Positions 1 to 8,604 of a stretch of 64,000 nucleotides of DNA are shown here, one piece after another. The position numbers were made by a program, and so were the translations under genes. Numbering within the stretch: position 1 is the first letter of the stretch; every line of letters starts with the position of its first letter. The notes below the pieces were generated by a model that was not told the origin of the DNA, did not search any database, and worked only from the letters and a program-made list of their open reading frames with translations. The DNA lies in NCBI RefSeq assembly GCF_002917105.1, contig NZ_PQFZ01000012.1:1-64000 (forward strand), in the 5' to 3' direction. The stretch comes from Allobosea psychrotolerans. Its GTDB lineage: Bacteria; Pseudomonadota; Alphaproteobacteria; Rhizobiales; Beijerinckiaceae.

Positions 1-417
1 ATCGTGATGCTGATCGCGATGACCTCCTGGATGGAGGTGGCGCGCGTCGTCGAGGCGCAGATGCGCTCGCTGCGCACGCGCGATTTCGCCGTGGCCGCGG
101 TCTCTATGGGGTCCAGCAATGCGCGCATCATGTTTCGCGAATTGCTGCCCAACGCGGTGGCGCCGATCGTCGTCGCCGCGACGCTGAACGTCGCCCATGC
201 GATCCTGGCCGAGAGCTATATCTCCTTCCTCGGCTACGGCATCCAGCCGCCGACGCCGAGCTGGGGCAACATGCTGGAGGGCGCCCAGAGCTACCTCACC
301 AGCGCGCCCTGGCTCGCGATCCTGCCGGGAGCCGCGATCACGCTCGCCGTGACCAGCTTCAACTTCGTCGGCGACGGCTTGCGCGACGCGCTCGATCCGC
401 GCCTCGACCTGCCATGA
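1..417 (+). CDS. ABC transporter permease, DppC/OppC type (3' part only)
   Basis: This is the C-terminal 138 residues of an inner-membrane permease of the peptide/nickel ABC importer family; the gene begins before the window. The reading frame is open from base 1. It shows the cytoplasmic EAA-type loop (about residues 25-55, with a basic stretch, an AAVSMG segment and ELLPN), then hydrophobic segments. It ends with the DGLRDALDPR motif typical of DppC-type permeases. The stop codon overlaps the next start by 4 bases (ATGA), so the MOSC gene is translationally coupled to this transporter operon. The substrate cannot be read from the fragment. Confidence 0.9.
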   Translation: MVMLIAMTSWMEVARVVEAQMRSLRTRDFAVAAVSMGSSNARIMFRELLPNAVAPIVVAATLNVAHAILAESYISFLGYGIQPPTPSWGNMLEGAQSYLTSAPWLAILPGAAITLAVTSFNFVGDGLRDALDPRLDLP

Positions 418-1142
418 GTGGCAGCGTTGCGGCGCTTTGGCGCTATCCGGTCAGTTCGATGGCGGGCGAGCGGCTGGAAATCGCCCCGCTCGATGCGTCC
501 GGCGTCGTCGGCGATCGGCTCTGGGGTGTCGTCGATGCGTCCAGCGAGCGCATCGCCTCGCCCGGCCGCGAGAAGCATTTCATCGAAGTCCCCCGCGGCT
601 ATGCCCGCTGGACCGCTCTGGATGGTGCTGCCATCTCGGCTGACGGAAGCACTTGGGCAAAGCCGGACGATGCGGTGGTCATCGAGAGACTATCCTCGCT
701 CTTCGGCTTCCCGGCGCAGCTGAAGCCGTTCGTCCGGCGCGGGCAGGAGGGCTTTCGGCCGCGCTACGAGCATGCGCCGATCCATCTCCTGAGCACGGCC
801 GCGATGCGAAGCCTGGAGCGCGAGATGCCGGGCAGCATCGTCGACGAGCGCCGCTTCCGGCCCAACATCGTCGTCGATTGGCCGGACGGGGAGGACCCGA
901 TCCCGGAGAATGGCTGGCTCGGCCGCGAGATCCGCATCGGCGATGTCGTGCTGAAGGGCAGCATCCCCTGCGGGCGCTGCGGCTTCATCACCATCGCGCA
1001 GGACGGTATCCCGCTCGATGTCGAGCTCTTGCGCACGGTGGTGAAGCGTCACAACCGCAATTTCGGAATCTACTGCGACGTCCTGGTCCCCGGCGAGATC
1101 AAGCCCGGAGACACCGTGACGGTTGCTCCTGCCAGCGCCTGA
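414..1142 (+). CDS. MOSC domain-containing protein
   Basis: A 242-residue protein with an N-terminal MOSC beta-barrel domain (YPVSSM near residue 10, about residues 3-90) followed by a MOSC domain to the end. The conserved sulfur-carrier cysteine region reads IPCGRCGF, with Cys186 and Cys189. MOSC proteins (molybdenum cofactor sulfurase C-terminal domain; YiiM, YcbX, mARC) bind molybdenum cofactor and handle sulfur or reduce N-hydroxylated compounds. No ferredoxin domain is fused, unlike YcbX. The ATG overlaps the upstream permease stop by 4 bases. A role with the neighbouring oxidase in handling an imported N-containing compound is only inferred. Confidence 0.85.
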   Translation: MSGSVAALWRYPVSSMAGERLEIAPLDASGVVGDRLWGVVDASSERIASPGREKHFIEVPRGYARWTALDGAAISADGSTWAKPDDAVVIERLSSLFGFPAQLKPFVRRGQEGFRPRYEHAPIHLLSTAAMRSLEREMPGSIVDERRFRPNIVVDWPDGEDPIPENGWLGREIRIGDVVLKGSIPCGRCGFITIAQDGIPLDVELLRTVVKRHNRNFGIYCDVLVPGEIKPGDTVTVAPASA

Positions 1143-1171
1143 AGGCGCCACGCTGCCGAGGATATCCAACC

Positions 1172-2275
1172 ATGAGCCGTATCGTCATCATCGGGGCCGG
1201 CATCGTCGGCCTGTCGGTCGCTCGCGCCGCCCTCAAGCGCGGCCATGACGTCATCGTTCTGGAGCAGGGGCCGGCGCCCAACCCGCAGGCAGCCTCCTTC
1301 GATAACCACCGCATGATCCGCTACCCCTATGGTTCGGCCGCGGGCTACACGCGCATGGTCACCGAGGCCTTTTCGGCCTGGGACCGGCTCTGGTCGGATC
1401 TTGGTACCGCGCATTTCGAGAATACGGGCGCAATCGCGATTTCGTTGGAGGCCGGCGACTACGCGCAGAAGACCCTCGACACTTTCAAGGCTGTCGGGCT
1501 GCCCCATGAGGTGCTCTCCCGCGACGGTGTCGAGGCACTCTGCCCGCATCTGAGCTTGCCCGCCCATGCCTGGGGCGTGGTCTCCTTCCCCGGCGGACCG
1601 CTCTTTGCCGGCCGTATCGTGACCGAGCTGGCGCAATGGGTGCGCGACCATGGCGGGATCATCGAGCATGATTGCCGCGTCGCGCGGGTCGATCTGGAGA
1701 CCGGCATCGCTGTCCGCGCCGACGCGTCCGAAGTCGCTGGCGATCTGCTTCTGGTTGCGGCCGGGGCCTGGCTGCCGGCGCTGCTGCCGGAGCGCTATGG
1801 CAAGGCCTCGGTCTATCGGCAGGGGCTCTGCTATGTCGAGCCGCCGGCGCAGTACGAGCAATCCTGGCGCGAGGCTCCAGCGATCGCCGCGATCGGCGAC
1901 CACACCGGCTATACGCTGCCCGATCGTCGCGGCGCCGGCCTCAAGATCGGCTATTCCGCGCATCGCCGCTTGGCGCGCCCCGAGACGGACGGCTTCGGCT
2001 CGGATCTGGAGAGCGAGAGCCGTGCCATTCTCGGCGCCTTCAAGCCTTACTTCCGCGACTTCGAGGCCTATAGGCCGACGCGCATTCAGGTCGGCTACTA
2101 CGTGCTCGACGCTTCTCGGCGCTTCGAAGTGGTGCAGACCGGGCGCGGCCTCGTCGTCACCAACTGCGACGGCCAGATGTTCAAGTTCGGCCCGCTCCTC
2201 GGCGAGCGCATCCTGGGCATGTTCGCGGGTGAGCAGAGCGCAAGCGATCTTGCCCATTGGGCGGCGGGGTATTGA
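1172..2275 (+). CDS. FAD-dependent amine/amino acid oxidase, DAO family
   Basis: A 367-residue flavoprotein of the DAO/SoxA/MTOX group. The N-terminus has the dinucleotide-binding motif GAGIVGLS, followed by an acidic residue closing the fold. RMIRYPYG near residue 50 resembles the arginine-rich active-site segment of monomeric sarcosine oxidase, and GLKIGY carries a lysine matching the oxygen-activating Lys of that enzyme. The position of the covalent-FAD cysteine reads as glycine (VGYY), so FAD is probably not covalently attached; that is my alignment by eye. CDGQMFKFGP near the C-terminus is the FAD-contact segment. The ATG follows a GAGGA ribosome site 29 bases after the MOSC stop. The substrate is unknown; an N-methyl or secondary amine is likely. 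Confidence 0.82.
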   Translation: MSRIVIIGAGIVGLSVARAALKRGHDVIVLEQGPAPNPQAASFDNHRMIRYPYGSAAGYTRMVTEAFSAWDRLWSDLGTAHFENTGAIAISLEAGDYAQKTLDTFKAVGLPHEVLSRDGVEALCPHLSLPAHAWGVVSFPGGPLFAGRIVTELAQWVRDHGGIIEHDCRVARVDLETGIAVRADASEVAGDLLLVAAGAWLPALLPERYGKASVYRQGLCYVEPPAQYEQSWREAPAIAAIGDHTGYTLPDRRGAGLKIGYSAHRRLARPETDGFGSDLESESRAILGAFKPYFRDFEAYRPTRIQVGYYVLDASRRFEVVQTGRGLVVTNCDGQMFKFGPLLGERILGMFAGEQSASDLAHWAAGY

Positions 2276-2301
2276 GTGTACGCAACAGCGTGTGCCTTCA
2301 C

Positions 2302-2415
2302 GCCGTCATCCCGGACAAGCCGCGCAGCGGCGCCGATCCGGAATCCATCGGAGGGTGCTGCGCTTTACGATGGATTCCGGGTTGCTCTTCGCTTCGCTTG
2401 CCCGGAATGACGGCG
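2302..2415. repeat. Palindromic intergenic repeat, family A
   Basis: An imperfect long inverted repeat between two convergent genes. The left arm begins GCCGTCATCCCGG and the right arm ends CCCGGAATGACGGC. Inner segments (GGAATCCATCG on the left, CGATGGATTCC-like on the right) also pair. Related copies lie at 44951-45080, 53049-53200 and 56671-56778. It could act as a bidirectional terminator for the oxidase and hyuB genes. Confidence 0.8.
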
Positions 2416-2438
2416 CATGGTTTTCAGTCAGCCCGGCC

Positions 2439-4421
2439 TTACTCCGCCGCGAGCGCGATCTCCGGTACCTGCGGATAGTCGCGCCGGACGCTGCCGAAAG
2501 CGCTCGTGACGTCGGCTTGCGGGCCGGCTTCGCGCATCGCCGCAAAGATCTTCGTCTTGGTGAAGAAGCGCCAATGCACCGGCAGGGCCGCGAGCAGGCG
2601 AGTCAGGGCCGCGTAGTTGCGGGCATGCCAGACGCTCTCGAAGGCGTCGCGCTCCGGGCCGAAATGGAAATGCCCGCCATGGGCGTTCTGTTTCATCTCA
2701 GCCCTGCGTGCTGCCGTCGCCTCGGCATCGACCGCTCCGTCCCGGATCACCACGCCATAGCGGTCTTTCGCCGCCGCCACGCTGACATAGCCGCGCGCGA
2801 CGTCGAGCAGCACGCGCTCGGGCTCCCGCTCCAGCGGCGACCCGCGCCCGCCGCCGCCCGGCGAATGGATATGGATGATGTCGCCGGGCTCGGTGACGGC
2901 GATGTCGGTGTTGCCGAGCACGCGTTCATTGGCGGCACCGGGGTTGATGATGAAGTTCGAGGGCTCGGCCGAAAGCCCGCCCAGCGTGCCCCAGGGCCGG
3001 AAGATCGAGCGGTCGCGGTTGCGCGCGGTGATGCGGGTGTTGGGCGCGAAGACCTTGAACTCCATCACGGTCGCAAGCCCGCCGCGCCAGCGCCCGGCGC
3101 CGCCGGAATCGGGCAGCAGCCCATAGCGGACGAACTGGATCGGCACCTCCGTCTCGGTGATCTCGATCGGCGTGTTCTTGAGATAGGCGGCGTCGGCGCC
3201 CGAGCCGTTGGGGCCGTCGCGATGCGGCATGCCGCCGCCGCCGCCGACCACCGGATTGATCGCGGCGATGATGCTGCGATGCGTCTTTTCGTCGGTCGTC
3301 ATCACATTGACGATCGAGCTCGAGCCCGCCGGCGCCGCCGGCATGCGCTCGGGGATGGCGAGGCTGAAGGCGCCGAAGATCAGGCTGCGCACCCGCCCGC
3401 AGGTCAGGCTGCGCATGCCCACCGCCGCCGGGAAGGATGGGTTCAGCACCGTGCCCTCGGGCGCGATGCAGGTGAAGGGGCGTGTCAGGCCGGAGTTGAG
3501 CAGGAGCTGCGGATTGAGCGTGTAGAGCACGTAATAGACGCCCACGAGCAGCAAGGTGTGGCGCGGGTCGCTGCCGGTGGGGACGTTGAGCGAGGAGCCG
3601 AGCTGCGGGTCGGAGCCGGTGAAATCGAGCACCGCCTCGTCACCCTTGATCGTCAGCGTCAGCGCGAGCCGGCAGGGATTGCCGTCGACGCTGTCCTCAT
3701 CGGCATAGTCGGAGAAGAAGTACTCGCCGTCGGGGATCGAGCGCAGGATCTCGCGGGCCTGGTGCTCGGCATAGTCCATCAGCCCGTCCAACCCCTCCAT
3801 GAAGCCCTTGGCGCCGAACTTCGCGATCATCGCCTGGATCTTGCGCTCGCCGGTGTTGAGCGCGCCGGCCAGCGCCTTGAGGTCGCCCATGTTGAGGTCG
3901 GGCTTGCGCACATTCATCATCATGATGCGCAGCACCTTCTCGTCGAAGACGCCATCGCGCATCAATGTCATCGGCGGGAAACGGATGCCTTCCTGGTGGA
4001 TCTCGGTCAGCGAGCGCGACAGGCTGGCCGGCACCGCGCCGCCCATATCGGTGTTGTGGACATGGCCGCCGACGAAGCAGACGATCTCACCCTCGTGGAA
4101 GATCGGCTTCCAGAGATGCGTGTCGGGGGCGTGCGTCGCGAGATAGCCGCTATAGGGGTCGTTGGTGAAGGCGATGTCGCCTGGCCGGTATTCGTCGACG
4201 AGGTCGATGGCGCGGTTGTAGTTCATGCCCGGATACCAGGTCGCGCCCAGATCCATCGGCACCGCGACGACGCGGCCGGTCCTGTCCATCACCATCACGG
4301 TGAAGTCCTCGGTCTCCTTGACGAAGGTCGAGTGCGCCGTGCGGTAGAGCGTGTAGGCCATGTTCTCGGCCGCGGCCCGGCAATGGTTCGCCAGAACCTG
4401 CAATGTCACCTTGTCGACCAT
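2439..4421 (-). CDS. Hydantoinase B/oxoprolinase family protein (HyuB-like)
   Basis: A 660-residue cytoplasmic subunit of the HyuB family (N-methylhydantoinase B, 5-oxoprolinase C-terminal half, acetone carboxylase alpha). It pairs with the adjacent HyuA subunit for ATP-dependent lactam or imide opening, or carboxylation. NDPYSG near residue 85 and the following His-rich segment (THAPDTH, GGHVHNTDMGG) are the family core. GGGGMPHRDG and DSGGAGRWRGG lie in the middle and C-terminal parts. It is about 95 residues longer than the second copy in this window, because of a C-terminal tail containing HFHFGPERDAF. I chose ATG at 4421, 2 bases after the HyuA stop; an in-frame TTG at 4427 would overlap it. 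The exact substrate is not predictable. Confidence 0.9.
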   Translation of the reverse strand: MVDKVTLQVLANHCRAAAENMAYTLYRTAHSTFVKETEDFTVMVMDRTGRVVAVPMDLGATWYPGMNYNRAIDLVDEYRPGDIAFTNDPYSGYLATHAPDTHLWKPIFHEGEIVCFVGGHVHNTDMGGAVPASLSRSLTEIHQEGIRFPPMTLMRDGVFDEKVLRIMMMNVRKPDLNMGDLKALAGALNTGERKIQAMIAKFGAKGFMEGLDGLMDYAEHQAREILRSIPDGEYFFSDYADEDSVDGNPCRLALTLTIKGDEAVLDFTGSDPQLGSSLNVPTGSDPRHTLLLVGVYYVLYTLNPQLLLNSGLTRPFTCIAPEGTVLNPSFPAAVGMRSLTCGRVRSLIFGAFSLAIPERMPAAPAGSSSIVNVMTTDEKTHRSIIAAINPVVGGGGGMPHRDGPNGSGADAAYLKNTPIEITETEVPIQFVRYGLLPDSGGAGRWRGGLATVMEFKVFAPNTRITARNRDRSIFRPWGTLGGLSAEPSNFIINPGAANERVLGNTDIAVTEPGDIIHIHSPGGGGRGSPLEREPERVLLDVARGYVSVAAAKDRYGVVIRDGAVDAEATAARRAEMKQNAHGGHFHFGPERDAFESVWHARNYAALTRLLAALPVHWRFFTKTKIFAAMREAGPQADVTSAFGSVRRDYPQVPEIALAAE

Positions 4422-4423
4422 GC

Positions 4424-6475
4424 TCAAGCCTCCGTCCGCAAGGTGAGGTGAAGGTTCAGCCAGCCATCGACATGGGCCTCGAAGCCGGCGGGAATGCAGA
4501 TGGTGGTGTCGTCCTGCGCCACGATGGCGGGGCCGGAAAAGTCGTGGCCGTGGCGCAGCGCGTTGCGGTGATAGAGCGCAACCTCCTGGTTTGCCCCGTC
4601 GAGCCAGACCGGGATCAACCGCTCAGGCACGGCCGCCCCGGCTGCGGTCTCCGGCACGGGGGTAAGGCCTGGCCGCTCGGTCGTTCCGCTGACGACGAGG
4701 CGCAGATTGACGATCTGGACCTCGCCGGCCTCGTCGTTGAAATCGTAGATCGCCAGATGCTGGCGGTGGAAGGCAGCATTGATCGCGGCAATGTCGCCCT
4801 CCGCCAGCCAGGGCTCGGCGAGCGGCACCTCGATCTCGAAGGACTGGCCGTGATAGCGCATATCGGCCGAGAGGGTCTCGATGACCTGGCCGGTGAAGCC
4901 CTGCTCGTCCCTGATCCAGGCGGAGCCGTCGGCCTTGAGCCGGAGAAGCGCTTCCCTGAGACGCGGCAAGGATTCCGCTGCAGAGGGCGCGAAGATCGTC
5001 TGGATGAAGTCGCCCTTCACATCGGCGATCAGGCCGCCGAGCGCGCTGACCACGCCTGGCCGTTGCGGCACCATCACATGGGGGATGCCGAGCTCGCGCG
5101 CCAGGAAGCAGCCCAGCATCGGGCCGGCGCCGCCAAACGGCATCAATGTGAATTCGCGCAGATCGACGCCATAGCGCGCGACGAGCTTGTTGACCTCGAC
5201 GAACATCTCCGAGACCGCAACCGCGATGATCGCCTCCGCCGTCGCTTGCGAGGCGAGGCCCAGGAGCCCGGCGAGCTCGCCGATGACGGCCTCGGCGCGG
5301 TCGCGCCGCATGCCGATCTGGTCATAGGCGATCGGCGTATGGCCGAGGAAACCGCAGGTGGCCATCGCGTCGGTGACGGTCGCGCGCGTGCCGCCGCGGC
5401 CATAGCAGGCCGGGCCCGGCGTCGAGCCGGCGCTTTCCGGCCCGACTTTGAGCACGCCGAAGGCGTCGGCCCAGGCGATCGAGCCGCCGCCGCTGCCGAT
5501 GGATGTCACGGAGACGCTGGGCACGAAGAGCGGGAAGTCGCCGACGGTCTCGCCGGTGCCGAATTGCGGCTTGCCGTCGATGATCAAGGCGAGGTCGGCG
5601 CTGGTGCCGCCGATATCGAGCGTCAGCACATTGGCGATGCCGGCCTGCTCGGCGAGATAGGCCGCGCCGATGACGCCGGACGCCGTGCCCGAGAGCAGCA
5701 TGTTGACGCAGGCGCGCTTGCCGGTCTCTGCAGTCATCAGCCCGCCATTGGATTTGGTCAGCATCGGTCCGGCGGGTACGCCGCGTGAGGCGAGAGCTGC
5801 CTCGAGCGCGCCGAGATAGCCCGCGACGCGCGGATGGACATAGCCGTTCAGGATCGCGGTCGTGCTGCGCTCATATTCGCGGATCACCGGCCAGACCTCG
5901 CTGGAGGTGAAGACGAAGAGTTCCGGCGCAAGCTCCGCGATCAGCGCCTTGGCCTGTGCCTCATGAGCGGGATTGCGATAGGCGTGCAGGAAGGAGATGA
6001 CGACGCCGTCCACGCCCTTGCTGCGGATTGTCGCGATGACATCGGCCAGCGCCTCGCGGTCGAGCTCCTCGGCGATCGCGCCATTGGCGAGCTGGCGCTG
6101 CCTGACGCCATGGATCAGGTCGCGCGGGATCAATTGCTCGGGCCTGGCGCAGAACAGCGAATACATCTCCGGCATGCGCAGCCGGGCGAGCTCGATCACG
6201 TCCTCGAAGCCGGCGGTGGTGATCAGGGCGAGCCGGCTGCCCTTGCGCTGGATGATGGTGTTGATGCCGACCGTGGTGCCGTGGACGAAGGAGATGACCT
6301 CCTCGGGCGCCACGCCATGGCGTTCCTGCAGGAGGCTCAGGCCGTCGAGCAGTTCCTTGCCGGGCTCGTTCGGCGTGGTCAGGACCTTGATGGTCTCGAA
6401 CCGGTTGGTGCCGGTCTCCATTGCGCAGAAATCGATGAAGGTGCCGCCGATGTCGACGCCGATACGCCAGCTCAT
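4424..6475 (-). CDS. Hydantoinase A/oxoprolinase family protein (HyuA-like)
   Basis: A 683-residue subunit of the HyuA family with the ASKHA ATP-binding fold. Phosphate-binding segments are DIGGTFIDF at the N-terminus, LDIGGTSADL near residue 275 and GSGGGSIAW near residue 320. The family uses ATP to phosphorylate a lactam or carboxylate, and HyuB completes the reaction. ATG at 6475 places the GGTF motif near residue 10, the usual spacing; the open frame extends to a TTG at 6508 but without better support. Its stop lies 2 bases before the hyuB ATG, so the two are co-translated. A LysR gene lies 100 bases upstream on the same strand. Confidence 0.92.
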   Translation of the reverse strand: MSWRIGVDIGGTFIDFCAMETGTNRFETIKVLTTPNEPGKELLDGLSLLQERHGVAPEEVISFVHGTTVGINTIIQRKGSRLALITTAGFEDVIELARLRMPEMYSLFCARPEQLIPRDLIHGVRQRQLANGAIAEELDREALADVIATIRSKGVDGVVISFLHAYRNPAHEAQAKALIAELAPELFVFTSSEVWPVIREYERSTTAILNGYVHPRVAGYLGALEAALASRGVPAGPMLTKSNGGLMTAETGKRACVNMLLSGTASGVIGAAYLAEQAGIANVLTLDIGGTSADLALIIDGKPQFGTGETVGDFPLFVPSVSVTSIGSGGGSIAWADAFGVLKVGPESAGSTPGPACYGRGGTRATVTDAMATCGFLGHTPIAYDQIGMRRDRAEAVIGELAGLLGLASQATAEAIIAVAVSEMFVEVNKLVARYGVDLREFTLMPFGGAGPMLGCFLARELGIPHVMVPQRPGVVSALGGLIADVKGDFIQTIFAPSAAESLPRLREALLRLKADGSAWIRDEQGFTGQVIETLSADMRYHGQSFEIEVPLAEPWLAEGDIAAINAAFHRQHLAIYDFNDEAGEVQIVNLRLVVSGTTERPGLTPVPETAAGAAVPERLIPVWLDGANQEVALYHRNALRHGHDFSGPAIVAQDDTTICIPAGFEAHVDGWLNLHLTLRTEA

Positions 6476-6575
6476 GAATCCGTCCGCTCGCGAGAATGCA
6501 GCTGGCAATCTGAGGGCAGGGGGCGGCGGCGTCCAAGAGCAAAATGCGACAGGTGGATAAGCCTGGCTTATGGAA

Positions 6576-7487
6576 TCAAGGTTCGTGCCGTTCGAGGCCG
6601 AGGGTTTTGCAGGCGCTGCGCAGATGCGCCCGCAGCAATTCGTGATTGCGCGAAAGCGGCCGGCGCGAACTCGTCAGCAGGCAGAGCGGCAAGGCGACAT
6701 TCGGCCGGAAGGGGCGGGTGACGAGCCCCGGAAAACTGTGCCAGGGCAAAAGCCCGTCTACGATCGCAATGCCGAGTCCCTGCTGCACGAAGGCGAGCGC
6801 GATGATCGAGACGTCGATTTCCATCTCCGGTTGGAAGCTGACGCCCTCGCGCCCCAGCGCCGCCCGCAGCAACTGCCCGGGAAGGGATTCCGCCCGATAG
6901 GAGATCAGCGTTTCGCCACGCAGATCGGCCGGGCCGATCGCCTCGCGGGATGCGAGAGGGTGGGTCGAGGGCAGCACGCAGACGATCCGGGTGTGGCCGA
7001 TGATCTCCGTGTCGATCAGGGGAATCGACTGGTCGGTCATCGCGATGCCGAGGCCGGCCTGGCCGCGATCCAGCATCGCCACGATCACCTCGGCCGGCAC
7101 GACATAGGACAGGATGCGGATATCGGCATGGGCCGCCCGGAAATGGCGCAAGGCTTCCGGCACCAGGGCGAGCGAGGGCGGCGCCGAAGCCGCGAGCCGC
7201 ACCACGCCGGATTTGCCCTGGCGCAGGTCGCCGGCACGCTGCCTCAACCCTTCGAGATCGCTGAACAGCCGGTCGACTTCCGGGTAGAGTTCCTCCGCCT
7301 CGGGCGTCGGGATCAATCGGCCCTTGACCCGCAGGAACAGCTTGAAGCCGAGCTCGTCCTCGGTGTGCAGCAGGATCTGGCTCAAAGCCGGCTGCGAAAC
7401 GTTGAGCGCCTCGGCCGCGCTGGTCAGCGTGCCGCAGCGCATCACCATGCGAAAGACTTCGAGTTGCCGCGCGCGCATCCGCCTCAT
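6576..7487 (-). CDS. LysR family transcriptional regulator
   Basis: A 303-residue LysR-type regulator. The winged helix-turn-helix is at about residues 8-66 (LEVFRMV, TSAAEALNVSQPALSQ), followed by an effector-binding domain. It lies upstream of hyuA on the same strand and is divergent from the phosphoesterase gene. An 8-bp perfect inverted repeat (7481-7500) spans its own start codon, suggesting autoregulation. An alternative ATG at 7478 would remove three residues. It probably controls the HyuA/HyuB pair; the effector is unknown. Confidence 0.9.
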   Translation of the reverse strand: MRRMRARQLEVFRMVMRCGTLTSAAEALNVSQPALSQILLHTEDELGFKLFLRVKGRLIPTPEAEELYPEVDRLFSDLEGLRQRAGDLRQGKSGVVRLAASAPPSLALVPEALRHFRAAHADIRILSYVVPAEVIVAMLDRGQAGLGIAMTDQSIPLIDTEIIGHTRIVCVLPSTHPLASREAIGPADLRGETLISYRAESLPGQLLRAALGREGVSFQPEMEIDVSIIALAFVQQGLGIAIVDGLLPWHSFPGLVTRPFRPNVALPLCLLTSSRRPLSRNHELLRAHLRSACKTLGLERHEP

Positions 7488-7500
7488 TCCATAATGAGGC
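7481..7500. promoter_or_regulatory. Palindromic operator candidate at a LysR start
   Basis: The sequence GCCTCATT-CCAT-AATGAGGC is a perfect 8-bp inverted repeat with a 4-base spacer. It overlaps the first ATG of the LysR gene and lies in the divergent region with the phosphoesterase gene. Its position fits autoregulation by the LysR protein; binding is inferred. Confidence 0.5.
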
Positions 7501-7626
7501 CTTATAGCACGAGCCTCGCATCAGGATTGGATGAATCGCTCGTGCAGGATCTCCCGAGAGCGATTAGCCTGCAAGGGCTCCCGTGTGAATCGGGGCGCTC
7601 ATCGATAGGGAAAGGCTGGTCCCGAC

Positions 7627-8361
7627 ATGCGGCTTGGCGTCATCGCGGATGTTCACGGCAATCTCCCGGCCCTGGAGGCCGTGATGGAGCGGCTCGCCAG
7701 CCTGGAGCTCGATGCGGTCGTCAATCTCGGCGATTGCGCGTCGAGTCCGCTCTGGCCGGCCGAGACCGTTGCGCTGCTGCGCAAGAGCGGTTTTCACCAT
7801 GTCCGCGGCAACCACGACCGGGTGCTCGGCGCGCCAAGCGCTGCGGGCCTCGGCTTGTCCGACGCCTATGCCTGGTCGCAGCTCGATCAGGAGGCGCGCG
7901 ATTGGCTGCTTGCGCTGCCCGTCAGCCTGTCCGTTGCAGGCGCATTGTGCATCCATGCCAGCCCGCAGGACGACAACACCTATCTGCTCGAGAGCGTCGT
8001 GGCGGGCCGCCTGCTGCCGGCATCCCTGGCGGAGGTCGAAGCCAGACTGGAAGGCAATGCCTCGCGACTGATCCTTTGCGCCCACAGCCATCTGCCGCGT
8101 CTGCTGCGGCTGGGGAGCGGCGCCACCATCGTCAACCCCGGCAGTGTCGGCTGCCCGGCCTATGACGATCCCGACGCGCCCGCCCATGTCTCGGAAAGCG
8201 GCTCGCCCCATGCCCGTTTCGCCGTCCTGACCGGGGAGGGCGACAAGGTCGAGGTCGCGTTCGAGGCGATTGCCTATGACTGGGCCGCCGCCGCCCGCCG
8301 CGCACGGGCGAATGGCCGCGAGGACTGGGCGCAGGCCCTGCTCAAGGGCTGGATGAGCTAA
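7627..8361 (+). CDS. Metallophosphoesterase family protein
   Basis: A 244-residue phosphoesterase of the YfcE/MJ0936 type. Metal-binding motifs appear in order: ADVHGN (residues 7-12), NLGDC (about 36), RGNHDR (about 61), then a His in CIHASP, CAHSHLPR and the closing NPGSVG. All residues for a two-metal site are present. Such enzymes cleave phosphodiesters or phosphomonoesters in the cytoplasm; the substrate is unknown. The ATG follows an AGGGAAAGG ribosome site. It is a single-gene unit divergent from the LysR gene and followed by a palindromic repeat. Confidence 0.88.
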   Translation: MRLGVIADVHGNLPALEAVMERLASLELDAVVNLGDCASSPLWPAETVALLRKSGFHHVRGNHDRVLGAPSAAGLGLSDAYAWSQLDQEARDWLLALPVSLSVAGALCIHASPQDDNTYLLESVVAGRLLPASLAEVEARLEGNASRLILCAHSHLPRLLRLGSGATIVNPGSVGCPAYDDPDAPAHVSESGSPHARFAVLTGEGDKVEVAFEAIAYDWAAAARRARANGREDWAQALLKGWMS

Positions 8362-8385
8362 GAAACCGTTTGGAGCCTCCGCGAG

Positions 8386-8502
8386 CCCTCATCCTGAGGA
8401 GCCATTCCCCTGGGAATGGCGTCTCGAAGGATGCTTCAGAAGGCTCCCGTGCAGGCTGGAGCATCCTTCGAGACGCTGCTACGCAGCTCCTCAGGATGAG
8501 GG
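8386..8502. repeat. Palindromic intergenic repeat, family B
   Basis: A long inverted repeat in the 243-base gap after the phosphoesterase gene. It opens with CCCTCATCCTGAGGAG and closes with the reverse complement. Inner arms GCGTCTCGAAGGATGCT and AGCATCCTTCGAGACGC pair as well. Copies occur at 62901-63015 and, cut by the window end, at 63972-64000. It may serve as terminator of the phosphoesterase gene. Confidence 0.85.
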
Positions 8503-8587
8503 CTGGTGTTTCCAAACGGACTCCGAGGCGCCGGGCCACGCCCCTCGCAGGCCCGGCGTGCCGGGGGGCTTGCCATCCTCTTGATAG

Positions 8588-8601
8588 GGGCATATACCCG
8601 T
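8588..8601. promoter_or_regulatory. MarR-type operator candidate, upstream of the MarR gene
   Basis: GGGCATATACCCGT lies 3 bases before the MarR start codon. Its exact reverse complement recurs at 9019-9032 before the MFS gene. The 12-base core GGGCATATACCC is itself nearly palindromic. Because it occupies the ribosome-site position, occupancy would block autogenous expression; the mRNA may be leaderless. Confidence 0.65.
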
Positions 8602-8604
8602 ATC

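Noticed and set aside
1650..4451. A 933-codon + strand open frame antisense to hyuB
   Set aside because: It has low-complexity Arg/Ala/Asp-rich sequence typical of antisense frames in GC-rich DNA and no recognisable domain; the minus-strand HyuB is unmistakable.
8506..8604. A longer MarR protein starting from GTG at 8506
   Set aside because: The extra 33 residues start inside the repeat and run through the operator; the ATG at 8605 gives the family's usual N-terminus.
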